This document shows, one piece after another, positions 36,395 to 48,298 of a DNA stretch of 64,000 nt (position 1 is the first letter of the stretch; every line of letters starts with the position of its first letter). This DNA is from Cryptomeria japonica (lineage: Eukaryota; Streptophyta; Pinopsida; Cupressales; Cupressaceae). Under the pieces are notes generated by a model. The model searched no databases and was not told the DNA's origin. It saw only the letters and a list, made by a program, of their open reading frames with translations. A program made the translations under genes and the position numbers. Where the stretch lies: contig NC_081413.1 of assembly GCF_030272615.1 (NCBI RefSeq), positions 99,356,239 through 99,420,238 on the forward strand, in the 5' to 3' direction.

Positions 36395-39008
36395 TAAAAC
36401 TGCAAACTTAAAGGAACAAAGAAAATAATAAAAATGGAAAACAAGGAACAAAATGAACTAACCGACCAAGTCGATTAAGCTCTCCCAGAAACCATAAGGT
36501 ACGAAATAGACCAATTTCGTAGGGTTGCCTCACGATTTTGGCTGTGTTGAAATCGAGGACAACAATTCTAAACATGGGGTTTGACCTAGGCAAACCCTTA
36601 TCAACTCAACAACATTTTTCCCTCTTGTGTTTGTAGGTGATAGGATTTGAAGAAAACAATTATAGATCTAAGAAGAGGAGACTAAGATGCACAAGACCTA
36701 ATTTTGAAGAACCAGAAAAATCTGGACACTGGAAATCAATGAATAGTGTAATAGTTTTCCAACAAATTTTCAAGGAGATACTTAGAGCAACATCGTGATT
36801 CTGAAAATATCTCATTTTTATACATCTTAAAGTCTTGGACAGGGATGCCTAACATCATTTTCTTAGATTTTTTAACCTAGATTTCAATCGCAAGTTCCTC
36901 TCTACTTCCCATTTCCAGATATATACTTCATGTTTGTATATTTATTTTGGCATTGTCCATGCATATTGATCTTTGTTAATTCTGCATCATCAATCCTAGT
37001 TCTTGTATTTAATTCTCATCATTTCAATAGTTCATTTTCATCTCAACCCCAAGGTGTACTAAATTGATGTTGTGCTCACTCCTTTTCAAATGAATTTGAG
37101 ATTGAGCCAATTGAACCTATTCTTCTCCCAAATGTAATTATTAGAAATAGGTTTAGTTCCTAGTTTGCATGCATAAACTTGTGAATCCTATTTACTACTA
37201 TTACATTTTTGGTGAACCTGACATAGTGCTTGCATTAAATTCTAATTTTTAATTTCAAATCTAATTTTTATGCATTTCATAATTAACCGATATGCTATAT
37301 TACATGGGATTTTCACCCCAAACCTATCTCACGCTGGGAATCTATCTTCCATCTGGTAAATTGGGCAGGCAGTTATCCAACCATTTATTGTGAAATATTT
37401 TCACTTCTCAGTTTATTTACTCACAACTCCATGTCTAGCTTTATAGATATAAATAAGTCATATCAAATTTGAGTTTCCAACCATAATTTATCTCATGCAT
37501 TAAAATTGTAGATTTTATTACTAGATGTGAATTTTTTTGTATTACTTTTCTTTCGTTTTCATCGTCAAGATAAAATATATGATATTTTTAACAATGAATG
37601 CATATCAATCTACTTAATCTATTCCATTGCCCCTGGCTTGGATATCTATCTTTCCATAAAGTAGATCCAATATACTACTAGCCGCCATTTACTATACAGA
37701 TTAGCGGTTGGTTGGCTACTGTAATAGTTTGCATTCACCGCCCAAGTTATCTATGAATAGAGTTCAATAGATGGATTACAACAGCTGTAGAAGATTAAAG
37801 GGAAACATTTTTAAAAATAAAAGGCGATAGAAGAGAATTTATTAGCCATGTCTTGGTCATTTGATTTTAGATTGCTTTCAAAACATAGCTTTGACACTAA
37901 ATTTTCTATTTTATATCGCCATTCCTAGATACAGAGAAAAGTTCTTCATACTGTTGAGTTGTAGAGAAAAAAATCTCCATACTATTGTCTTTAAATTTGT
38001 CTTACTATCTCCCAAAGGGCGTAACTTATATCAAATGATTATCAGCAGAGCAGAGTAAAACAATCAAGAAATCTATTTATTGGGATTTTGGTTTAAAAAT
38101 AATATATGAGGAAAATTTTACTACATAAAACCTAACTTATTAAGCAAGTCCCTTGCCTATATTGTGATCAATGGATGCATTCGTTGATTTTATTATTTTA
38201 AATTTATGAGGAGAAGGTATTAAATGTTCTAGAATTTCAAAATGTTTTTTAAAATTATTATTAGAATAATAAACCACAAATTACAGAGAAAAGAAAAATA
38301 CAAATAATTGGAAAACAATCACAATTACAAATTAATACCAACAACACTATCCATTACAACAACATTAATTGTTACGTAAAACCGAAATATTGTGCTATGG
38401 TTGTAGAGTGAGGCTCACACAAAAAACGTGTTTCTCCTTCCCAATCATTTTACTCCAATAAATGTTCCATTGAGATGTGATTGGATGATTTTTAATTTAG
38501 TTGGTAAATTTTATTTTTTTTATCATATGTATACCAAAAGCTATTTATATTTTGATGTTTCACAAATTTTTAATTTTTTTAATCAAATATTTAATATCTT
38601 TTATATTGGTCACTAAAAGATTACTATTTTTTTATGATTATTACTTCTTAATATTCAATTTAAATGTTTGTAATTTTTTAAAAAGATTTTCTTTTTAATC
38701 TATTTACATGTTTCTTTTTCAGTTCTTCTATGTATCACAACACGTTATTCTCCCTAGATTCAAAACATAACTAATTGAGCTATAATTAGCACTTGTGTTA
38801 ATTATTAAATAAAAATGTTGACTGTGTAAATTATTATTATTGTTGAATATTAATTCTAGCTAACTATAAGTGTTCCTTTGGATACTAAATATTTGAAAGA
38901 AACTCACACTTTCAAGTTTTATATTATTGATCTATAAGGTTTTTATTGAAAAGAAATTATTAATAGGACAATATTAAAATTAATATTATTATATTTATCA
39001 ATGTGAAT
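36395..39008. other. Non-coding stretch, no gene recognised
   Basis: AT-rich sequence with short chance ORFs only. It contains neither a P-type LTR nor any copia or gypsy motif. It is the left flank of Copia-B; the pentamer before Copia-B is TGAAT (39004-39008). Confidence 0.55.
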
Positions 39009-40161
39009 TGTTGGATATGATTGATCATTGTTGCTGCTAGGATATGTTGTTGTCATTGATCTCAACATATTCTTGTGTGTTTGGGATGATTTTTTTATCC
39101 GATTTTGTAGTTTGGTTACGCTGATCACTGTTTTGCAGAGGTATATATTTCCTTTGGTATATTCCGGTGTGATCAGATCTGGTGCTGAGACTTTGGGATA
39201 TTGTTTTGGTTGGTCTTGTGTATCTTCATTTCAGATGGCTAGTGATTTGGTGCTCCATAAGTTATCTTTCTTCGTGACAGTTGTTGATTGGTTGTATTCT
39301 TGAGCTTCTAGATGTTGATAGATGAAGATTTGAAAAGTGGTGTTGGTGCAACTGTTCTGGATGATTCTAATTTCCTTGCTGGTTTTTCCTAGTCGTGAAC
39401 TATTTTTTTTGGTGGTATGTATTGATCGTTATGCGAGTTTTTGGTGGTTGTCATCAACCGGTATTGACTTTAGTGTTATGCGATATTTTTAATGGTGTAG
39501 CATGTTGCAGTTGATCTTAACGCGATTTCTAGTGGAGTTGATCATTTGGGAATTTGAATTAGGTCCATTTTATATCATGTAAATCATTATATTAGTCTGG
39601 TGGTCGATCTTTGCATCGTGTGATGTAATTTTTGTAATTGAGGGTTGAGGGTTTAGCCGACCTTGTTATCAAGGTTGATGATTTGTAAATATAGGTGAGT
39701 TATTCATGTAGTTTGGGTGTCGATGTTGTGTTTGCATTGTTAGAAAGAGATTTGTGTGCGAACAAGTGATTTATCATTCGGTGTTGAGTTTGAGGTGAGA
39801 TTGGTGTTGCAAGGCAGACATTTGTGCTTAACCAGAACTGTAATCAGGAATTTGGAGATGTTATTCTTTCAGTTCACTTCTTCTGGATTGTAGTCTGAAT
39901 CTTATTGTAAGTTAGTGAGACTTCCATGTGGGTTCTAGCCTTCTGGGAATATATCTTTTGAGCAGTGAGCTCTAGGAAGTGTGCCTGAATGCATGTGCAT
40001 TCCCCATTGTAATATTTTCACATACTACTGCAGAGTATCATATTACTGCGGGTAGGTTCCCACCGTGGTTTTTCACTTAACTAGGTTTTCTATGTCAAAA
40101 ATATTGGTGTTGTGTGTTGTGCTATTAATTTGCTTATCTGATTATTGTTGCAGTTTGTTAG
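39009..40161 (+). repeat. Copia-B 5' LTR, left part
   Basis: 1153 bp from TGTTGGATATG to the Gypsy-A insertion. Its first 550 bp recur at 63430-64000. With the right part (58868-58968, less the 5-bp target duplication) the LTR is about 1249 bp. Confidence 0.9.
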
Positions 40162-41797
40162 TGTGTAGGGGAAAAAGTGAGACTAAGTATGGAAACCCTA
40201 ATCTCACTCTCATGCACACTCATGGAATACGAAAGAGCCTAGGGAGCTAACACACGTCAGCTACTTCTTATGAGAAAGAGAGAGTCATGGATTACCTCTT
40301 AGGTTTTCTATTCCTTTGATGTAAATGAGAGAGAGGAATGATGTAAAATGCAATCTAACCTAGAAAGCAAGTAAGCAAACAAACCCTAATCTGAGAATGC
40401 AAATCAAAGGACAACTGATACACTGCTACAAAGTATGAATCAGAAGGAAAAATTAGAGGTGCACCTGTGTCTGAAATCTGAGCAGAAATGTCTGGGACCA
40501 AGGTGCCACACCATTGTCCTGATTCTGCAATTCTGGAGCTGAAACTGACAGGAGGGATTCTGAGATCTACAAAGTATTATTTTGCCAAGTCCTACTAACA
40601 GAGGGTAGGACCATGGCGCCATGCCACTGTCCTGGATAGGACTAGGCCACCACACCCTTGTCCTTGGAGTTTCTGCCAAGATCTGCAACCCAAAACTGTC
40701 CTTGTGTGCTCTTCGGTCCTGAAACTTCCAGCGATGCTCGGATCCAAACCTATACTTGAAGTTGAAAAAGAGGGTTTGAGGTGGCTATATAGGGTTTTTC
40801 CTTATTCAAACCCCCATGTTGGTGATTTCCACCTCGATGAATAGCCGATAATGTACTAAAAATGTGTGTGCAAGATCCTAAGAATGAAAGTAAACAACCT
40901 AGAGCAACCCTAAAGAGTAAACCCTAATTGCTTATAATTGACAAAGTAAATGCTCTAAATCTACAATGCAAAGTGATATAAAGCATGAATGTGACTCAAA
41001 ATAAAGCTTATGCAAAGACATGAAAACAACATGAAACCATACCCAACCCCAAGGGAGAGGTACAAGCCAATCGTCAGTCGGTGATCTCCTATTGTTCTTC
41101 TACATCTTCAAAAGCCCCCAATTGATAAATTGATGTTTGATGAATGTTTAATGGATGAATGTTGTTGAAGAATTCAAAGATCTACTTTTTCTCTACAAAG
41201 AAGGCTCTTTATGCTCCAAAAACTTGCTCTTAGATTCTTAGAAGAAGACCCCTTCAAATGAAGAAAGAGAGCTCTTAAGTATGAAATCCTAGATCTTAAT
41301 TTCATGTTTAGGCCGACCTAGGATTTGAATTTCTCATTGATATTTTGGGGTTAAGCATTATTATATCATATGATTGTGCTCCCAAAATTTCGGGGAAAAA
41401 GTCGCAGACCATGTGCATTCCCACCACGGTTCGACCAAATTTTCACCAAATTTTTGGGAACATTAGATATGATGATATTAGAGCGTATCCCAAAGTTACA
41501 ACTGATTTCAATATGTTTTGATATGTGAAATCGGGCCTAAACAGTCAAAATAAGATATAATTAGGGTTTATGATTAAATCATTCATTGGAGGAATAAGAT
41601 GAAAAGGGGCATGCTTAGGGTAAAGGGCCCAACTTTATGATATGTAAAGTGATGAGACATGATCTTATATTTAAAAAAAATTAATTAATGCTTAAAAGGG
41701 AATGAGAAATGCAAGATGCAAGACACACTAAGGTGGGTGCTAACCTAAGTGTGAAATTGTACCACCCTAGCAAGGGTGTACAATTTCTGATAGTACA
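40162..41797 (-). repeat. 3' LTR of Gypsy-A
   Basis: 1636 bp. In element orientation it begins TGTACTATC and ends CCCCTACACA. A TATA-like TATATAG in the complement of 40785-40792 (CTATATAG) is shared with the other LTR (57858-57865) and probably marks the element promoter. Confidence 0.93.
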
Positions 41798-41812
41798 TTT
41801 AACCCCCACTTT
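41798..41812 (-). promoter_or_regulatory. Polypurine tract of Gypsy-A
   Basis: In element orientation AAAGTGGGGGTTAAA directly abuts the 3' LTR. Such tracts prime plus-strand DNA synthesis in LTR elements. Confidence 0.7.
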
Positions 41813-42458
41813 AGTGGTCATATGACACTACGTACATATGCAAGCTAAAGTACATAAAAGTAAATATTTTTTTGAAAAAGGATAATCCATAAGTTGACGA
41901 ACAAAGCCCCTAGCGGTATCTGTAGTACACACTTAGGAACCACACCCTACAAAACCACATATTAGATCACAAAATCACCTAATGCTTACTAAGGAAGGTG
42001 ATAAAAGTTGTCGGTAGCTATATGCCTCCCTGTTTTGACTTGCTTATTAGTGAGGTGAAACAAAGTATCATGTTTTCCACAACGAGTTGTGATAAAGATT
42101 TTGATGAAGGAAGTTCACAATAAGACTTTATTGCTCATCCAAGAACATTATGGAACTAATGTGGAGTGAGAGGGCGAAGTCATGATTTTAACACCACCAA
42201 CAGTGGGAGAATCAGAGCTTCCTAGCTCAAGATATGATAGATTGAAGAAATGTGTAGAAATTAGGGTTTTAACTTTAAAAAAATGCATAACACATAAATA
42301 TGAAAGTGACACCTTCATTTGTCACTTTCTAACTTTTTGGCACTATTCACTACAGAGGAGCCCACATACAAGCCATCATGCCTCGACGCCGACCTGAGTG
42401 ACCTACATGGATGGAGATCCTATGCTAGTCTGTACATGCTGACTAATCGCTCGACGAG

Positions 42459-42777
42459 GTGAGTTGACCTTCCGTTGACTACATTTGACTTTTTCATGTT
42501 TTCATAGTTTTTAGAAGTGATGATGTCATCACCCAGTTTGGGCCTGGGCCCTCCCTTTGGACACTTAGGGGTCCTAGGGTGCCATGGTCCCTTCTGGGCG
42601 CCATGGTCCTAGTAGGGTGCCTTGGTCCACTCAGGACACCCTGGTCTCTATTTGGGGGTGACCAACAACGACAAAGGATCAGGTGATGAATGTTAGAATT
42701 GATAGAATGATTGCATTGAGTGGATGATGATAGATGATTGATTGATTACTGATGATAGATTTCTTTGAATTTTGTAG
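42459..42777 (+). other. Intron 1 of the captured PMD-type gene
   Basis: 319 bp, donor GAG|GTGAGT and acceptor TTTTGTAG|ACA. Removal joins exon 1 and exon 2 in phase 0. Confidence 0.65.
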
Positions 42778-44434
42778 ACACTACCATACATTCGTGACCA
42801 TACCACCGGTCTCACCTTTTGGAGCCTTCGAGAGCAGATCCCAAGGTTGGTAGTAGGAGAGAGGGATTTGCTACACATAATGGGCTTGTGGGATGCGATG
42901 ACCATGTTGGCCATCCAATTCCATTCTGTGATGCTGATGGCACTGATGGAGAGGTGGGATGCAGACACCTTGACATTATCACTACCTGTGGGGGAGATGA
43001 TGGTCACCCTTGAGGATGTATACCGCATTCTACGCCTTCCAATTAGAGGAGAGACTGTGAGATACTGATCCGACTGGACAGAGGAGGATTACAAGAGAGA
43101 GTAGGTATATGTTGTGGGGAGAGTGATACATAGTGAGACAAGGGGCCACATCATGATCAGCTAGCTCCTACACCCTATTGGTGAGGTTCCACTAGTGAGG
43201 CAACTCATGATTGCGACCCTTGTATTAGTCATGTGCCCTAATGAGCATGACACACATTTGCATGGAGGAATCATCTACATCATATGAGCTATGGAGAGAC
43301 ATGGGAGAGTATACTCTTGGGGTCTGAGCATGGTTGTGCATCACTATCATGACCTTGAGGAGTATGTGTTTGGATAGGGATGCAGTTTGATGACATGCAA
43401 GCTACTACAGGTGTAGATGTTTGAGCATATTACTTGCACTAGGCCTGGTGGAGTTCCCATAGAGCTATTCCCAAAGAAGCCTAGGGTATATGCTTATCCT
43501 CTTACCCTTGATTGGCAATTCGACGATCTCCTATATTGGAGGTTGAGCTTAGATAGATTGACAATAGGTGAGATCATATGGAGACCCTACCTCAGGATGT
43601 CCATGTGGGCAAGGATACGCAGACAAATGTTCAGCATGTAGAGGAACCATCTATTAGAGGGGCGGTACAACCACATAGTCATTCCCTTCTACTTCAACTA
43701 AGTTTGATGATAGTTTGGGTTTGATCAGTGTGTTCCTACTGACGTGCCTGTGTACATCTGACACTCACGCATGATGCCAAGGCTAGGATCCATTCCTAGG
43801 CCTACTAGTGATGAAATTGACATCACAAATTCAGATGGGTCGGATCATGACATAGCGACAGATTATAGAAATGATTTAGGTGTGCATCGATGGTACATCA
43901 CATGGTGGGGAAGGACATACCTTAGAGCCATTTTCCAAGTAGACTACCCTAGAGGGAACCCCAGACCATGGAGACAGTCAGGTGACGGAGAGGGATTCGA
44001 TGCATCTGAGGAGAGTTTAGATGATCAGGCTAATGACACAGAGGAGAAGAAGGAAGGAAGAGATGGAAATTATCTTGATACTGAAGAGGGAGATCATGAT
44101 AGAGATGATGAGGAGGACGAAGAGGATGAGGATGATGAGGAGGATGATGAGGAGGATGATGAGAAGGAGGATAAGGAGGAGGAGGAAGAGGATGACGAGG
44201 AGGAGGAGGATGATGAGTCAGATGCAGTTCCTTATCACTTTGAGGAGGATACCATAGCCCTAGATCCACTGAGTCTCTCACTAGAGGTAGAGAGGGACCC
44301 CATAAGGGGTCTCGATCTTGATCCCCATTGGCCCACACCGACTGTACAGAGACAGTACAAGCACAAAGAGCCTAGTGATTCCTAGTCTCAAGTGGTCATT
44401 GTCCACGATCCCTACTGGTGAGAGGGAGATCCAG

Positions 44435-44531
44435 GTAAGGTGTCCTATTGTTGATTAACTTATGTATCTCACTTTTTTTAGATTTGATGATATAGAATGT
44501 CAATGATGAAAAATTTCTCTCTATCTTGCAG
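44435..44531 (+). other. Intron 2 of the captured PMD-type gene
   Basis: 97 bp, donor CCAG|GTAAGG, T-rich 3' part, acceptor CTTGCAG|CTA. Removal keeps the frame (..EGDPANV.EWRSLIQNVV). Unspliced, that frame is lost. Confidence 0.7.
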
Positions 44532-45399
44532 CTAATGTCTAGGAGTGGCGTTCTTTGATTCAGAATGTAGTGACCAACCTTATTGTGACTGCACACATTC
44601 CTAGTTCCTCACAAATAGCGCACAAATCCTAGAGGAATGTAGGATGACATGAGGACCTTTTCTCCCCTATTCAAATGGAGGTGGAGGTCCTACGAGAGAG
44701 ATTGCGATAAACAGAGTGTGACCTAGTAGCGTCACAGACAAAGGCAACCACATATTGAGGGATCATGATGGAGAGAGATCATAGGAGCTCCTCATGGAGT
44801 CACTTGCAGTCCGTATCATGATACACCCCCATGGGGCCACTCCCATGACCAGACCAGGAGGGGCCATCTAGCCACCATCCTCCATCTACTAGTCCTAGGA
44901 GATGATTTTGATGTATTGATGTATATATGATGACACTCATGATTTATGTTATTTTAATGTTTAAACAATATATGCATTGCTTAGATTAGAAGTAACATAT
45001 TGAGTAATGAGCATGTATATTTGATTTTAATTTCCATGTGATTGATTTATCGATGCTTCATGATTAAATTGATACATGCGTGATTTAATTAAATAACCAA
45101 GTATTTAATCAAATGCTACTTTGATGATGTAAAAGAAGAATGTATTAAGCCTGAGAACTATATAACTAATGTGATTTAATTAACTCTAATTAAACACAAC
45201 ATGATATAATTCTACTTAACACATAAGAAATTGTATAACATGCTAGCACATATGAAATGTAAATCAGTTACAATTTACATAAAAGAATCCAAGATAAACA
45301 AAAACAAGTTTAGCAAGAATGAAGTAATGTAGACCAAACAATATAACATCATTCCATCTTACATACTTTAATGAGGACATGCTAACATATTACCAAATT

Positions 45400-46880
45400 T
45401 GGAAGAAAGAGATGATACAAAGAGAGAACAAAAAGAAGATTAAAAAGAGAGAAAGAGAGAGAAAAATAGAAATAGGCACAATATCTACGAAGGTACATAG
45501 CATTTATGGGTTCCTTGAGAGGCATACCTTCCATATCTGCTATCCTATAAGCACCTGATCCATAGACCTCCACAACAATGTATGGCCCAAGCCAATTAGC
45601 ACTGAATTTTCCATTCTCCTCAGGTAAGGCATTCACGTTGTGTTGATTCTCGTAAAGGACTAAATCCCCTACTGAGAAGGAACGTTGAATAACCTTATCA
45701 TTGTAACTTTGTTGCAAAGTTTTATGATATGCTTGAATATGCTCGAGGGTATTTATACGTCGTTCATCGAACGTCTCAAGTTGTTGAAGTCTTTGGTCTC
45801 TATAGGAATCATCATCCACTATACCCCTAAGAGAAACTCTCAAAGAAGGAATTTCTAACTCCAAAGGCATAATGGCATCAACACCATTAACAAGATTATA
45901 AGGGGTACAACCCATAGAAACACGTACACTCGTGGGATAGGTCCACAAAGCATAGGTTAATTGAGTATGTCAATCCTTACAATATTTTTTCACAGTCTTT
46001 CAAAGAATTTGTTCAATTATCATATTAGAAGACTTAGCTTGACCATTTGATTGGGGACAATAAGGTGTAGAAAACCTATGTTGAATATGATATTTCTCGA
46101 GAAACTTCTTCACATCCTTATTTTTGAATGACGTTCCATTACCTGAAACTAAGGTGGAAGGTATCCCAAATAAAAAAATGATGTTTTTCAAAATGAGTTG
46201 ACAAATTACTTCAGCGGTAGTGGATAGAAGAGGAATGACTTCCACCCACTTTGTAAAGTAATCAGTGGTAGTTATGATGAAAGTATGTCCTTGAGATGAA
46301 GGAGGAGATATTTTACCAACAAGATCCAAACCCCATGTAGAAAAGGGCCAAGATGCTACCTGTGATCAAAGTTCCTGGGCAGGGTCATGGATCAAATTGC
46401 TATGTTGCTGACACTGATGACATCTTTTAACAAACGCAAAGGAATCCTTCTCCATGGTTTGCCAATAATATCCCATTCGAAGCAATCTCTGAACTAAGGA
46501 TCTACCCCCAAAATTCCCCCCACAAGCACCTGAATGTGCTTCCTCAAGAGCAATAGGGACTTCAACCTTGTTTAAGTATCAAAGAAGAAAACCATTATAA
46601 CCCCTCTTATAAAGAACATTAGAGAGGATAATGTATCGAGAAACCAATTTGCGAATCCTAGCTTGAGCATTCTTATTCGTAGAGTCGGGAAAGGTATCAT
46701 AACTCAAATATCTCATGACATGCGAGTACCATTCATCAAAATCTATAATGCAACAATATGCCACATCACTAGGATTATCAGTAATAGCCGGGGTAGTGAG
46801 GTTGTGAATAGTGAATTTAAGATCTACCAAGGGGTCCTCTAGAGTCACAAGGGAGGAAACACATGCCATCGCATTAGCAT
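45400..46880 (-). pseudogene. Gypsy-A integrase
   Basis: Reading on the minus strand from about 46880: a linker, a zinc region near 46600-46400 (C..C in the HQCQQH-like stretch), then a core at 46329-46000 that starts MDLVGKISPPSSQGHTFIIT and TDYFTKWVEVIPLLS. The second catalytic motif is SGNGTSF where the family has SDNG (Asp to Gly), and NGQAKSSN replaces NGQAESSN (Glu to Lys). At least two of the three catalytic residues are therefore gone. The C-terminal part (45948-45382) has GCTPYNLVNGVDAIMPLE, GDLVLYENQHNV and WLGPYIVVEVYGSGAYRI, as in gypsy integrases, and ends near 45480. The element could have been mobilised only by enzymes in trans after this loss. Confidence 0.88.
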
Positions 46881-46949
46881 GTTGATTATCCTTTTGAGGA
46901 ATGGTTCCATGGTATAAGAATCAAATTTTCGCAACAAGGATAAAGCTAG

Positions 46950-47289
46950 ATCTTTATATTGTGATAATTTATCTTGCTTATCTTGATAAACTCATGTTAC
47001 CTGTCTTATGATTAGTTGAGAATCTCCATAAATATGTAGATGTTTCAAATTCAACACCAAGGATGCTTTAATTCCAGCTATAAGAGCTTCATATTCAACA
47101 ATGTTGTTGGTACATAAGAAATTGAGACGATATGATAAAGGAATAGGCTTCTTTTTGGGAGAGATTAAGACCACCCCTACCCCCGATCTTGTACAACACT
47201 TAGAGCCATCAAAGTTCAGTTCCCAAGTCTCATCAACCTCAATGGAAAAAATGTATTCATCGGGAAAAGACTCTAGATTAGGTAGGGAG
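46950..47289 (-). pseudogene. Gypsy-A second RNase H, cut by the A1 insertion
   Basis: Motifs run in order: WELNFDGSKCC (first Asp), NIVEYEALIAGI (Glu), IYGDSQLIIRQV (second Asp), all at 46992-47250. It follows the standard RNase H (53284-53710) and precedes integrase, the usual Tat layout. The protein is split at the A1 target site: DAPSPF (53284 side) joins SLPNLESFPDE (47289 side) once A1 and one GGGAG are removed. It is the same domain type as 13540-13970 of Gypsy-B, but on the other side of RT. Confidence 0.8.
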
Positions 47290-48174
47290 TGTTGGGAAAA
47301 ATGGTGTCTCAACCTTGCATTTATGCGAGGTTACTATTTATAGTAAGTTTTTATTTGAGCACGAAACGGTGCGAAACTCTCCCTGAAGCTTCTGGTTGGC
47401 TAGATAAGCATTCCGGTAAAATTGCGTCGCAAGGTCACAGCTAGTTTTGAAGATATTAAAGTTTTCATCTTGGAGGGGTGCAATAAAATGTTTAAACTTA
47501 ATTTTGGGGACTTTAGAGGCTCCGAAACGCCCTGAAAAGTTGCCGTAACCGACGAAGCCGGTTACGAGGTGATAGAGCACTTCGCGAGCTTTCCGACGCT
47601 TCAAACGGTTCGTCAATCGGACACCCGGTTCTCAAGTTATGGCCTCCGGAAGTTTGTACTCCTGAAATAGGAAAAATAATTTGTATCGAATACATAAATG
47701 AGCTGTAAAAGGGAGCGACACGTGTTGATGTGTGCTTTAACATGTCATAGAAGGGAGATAAGGTCGGCTACACCTTATTGGGTGGTTTTAGCCCATGGTT
47801 TTGTAATACCGTTTGACGGTTTCTTGTATTGTATCTCCTATTTATGAGGTGTGTGAGATAGAGGTTGTGTGTAAGAGTCTCATGGCTATTGAGTTGCCTC
47901 TGAATCTCTGATTAGTGCTACTCCTGCGAAGAGCTTGCTCTGCAAGTATTTTGTAATCTGTTTTTGATTGCTGAATAAAATATTGAGCTGCTTTTGGAGG
48001 GTGGGGTTTTTCTCCCGAAAGGGTTTTTCCCACGTAAATCATTGTGTTGTGGTATGATTGCTATTATATCTATTTCTATTTTCTGTAACTGTTGTAATGA
48101 TCTGAAAAAGTTTTGCATTACCCTCCTCTCAAGGTTAGTGTAGGAAGTTGTTTCCGCTACTTAACTTCCTTACA
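47290..48174 (+). repeat. 5' LTR of copia A1
   Basis: 885 bp, TGTTGGGAAAA to CTTCCTTACA. It differs from the 3' LTR at four transitions; three are G/A changes in CG or CHG context, as cytosine deamination would give. Confidence 0.97.
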
Positions 48175-48176
48175 AG

Positions 48177-48188
48177 TGGTATCAGAGC
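48177..48188 (+). promoter_or_regulatory. Primer-binding site of copia A1 (initiator tRNA-Met)
   Basis: TGGTATCAGAGC, two bases after the 5' LTR, is complementary to the 3' end of plant initiator methionine tRNA, the standard primer of plant copia elements. Confidence 0.95.
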
Positions 48189-48298
48189 CTGATCACCTTT
48201 GGTTTCAATTGTGGGCAGTTGGGTTTTTTGAACTAATCCAGATTTGAGTGGGAGCTTGTGCAGAAGACACTTTTTGATCCTATTGCAGGAATATTCAG

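Larger units (their letters stand above)
42378..44905 (+). pseudogene. Captured three-exon plant-mobile-domain (PMD)-type gene, antisense inside Gypsy-A
   Basis: Three exons in one consistent phase are readable. Exon 1 is 42378-42458 (ATG, 27 codons). Intron 1 is 42459-42777 (GTGAGT to TTGTAG). Exon 2 is 42778-44434, intron 2 is 44435-44531 (GTAAGG to TTGCAG), and exon 3 is 44532-44905 (TGA). Exon 2 opens with YIRDHTTGLTFWSLREQIP, then MGLWDAM, ALMERWDADTLTLSLPVGEM and MVTLEDVYRILRLPIRGE (42840-43055), the hallmark of the PMD found in MAIN/MAIL-type plant proteins and in transposable elements. The C-terminal part of exon 2 holds an Asp/Glu tract (44088-44220). Exon 3 reads EWRSLIQNVVTNLIVTAHIP and a Gln/Arg-rich tail. 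About a dozen in-frame stops make it a pseudogene. It opposes the element, so its introns would not be spliced from element RNA. Confidence 0.8.

Noticed and set aside
38428-38698. Phe/Ile-rich ORFs that look like membrane segments
   Set aside because: T-rich DNA reads as Phe/Ile/Leu; there is no conserved motif or gene context.
30751-39008. A 5' LTR for element P2
   Set aside because: I looked for a second copy of the TGTTGGGTGAATA end between 35245 and 39008 and found none.
42819-43013. Second + strand ORF over the PMD region
   Set aside because: It is an out-of-frame shadow; the PMD motif and the exon phases support the frame through 42847.
44030-44338. Pro/His-rich ORF on the minus strand
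   Set aside because: It is the complement of the acidic GA repeat of the captured gene; repeats lack stops in several frames.
47842-48118. Small minus-strand ORFs, repeated at 52951-53227 and related at 6225-6479
   Set aside because: They lie inside the A-family LTRs and recur only because the LTRs are repeated; the older A2 copy does not keep the frame.
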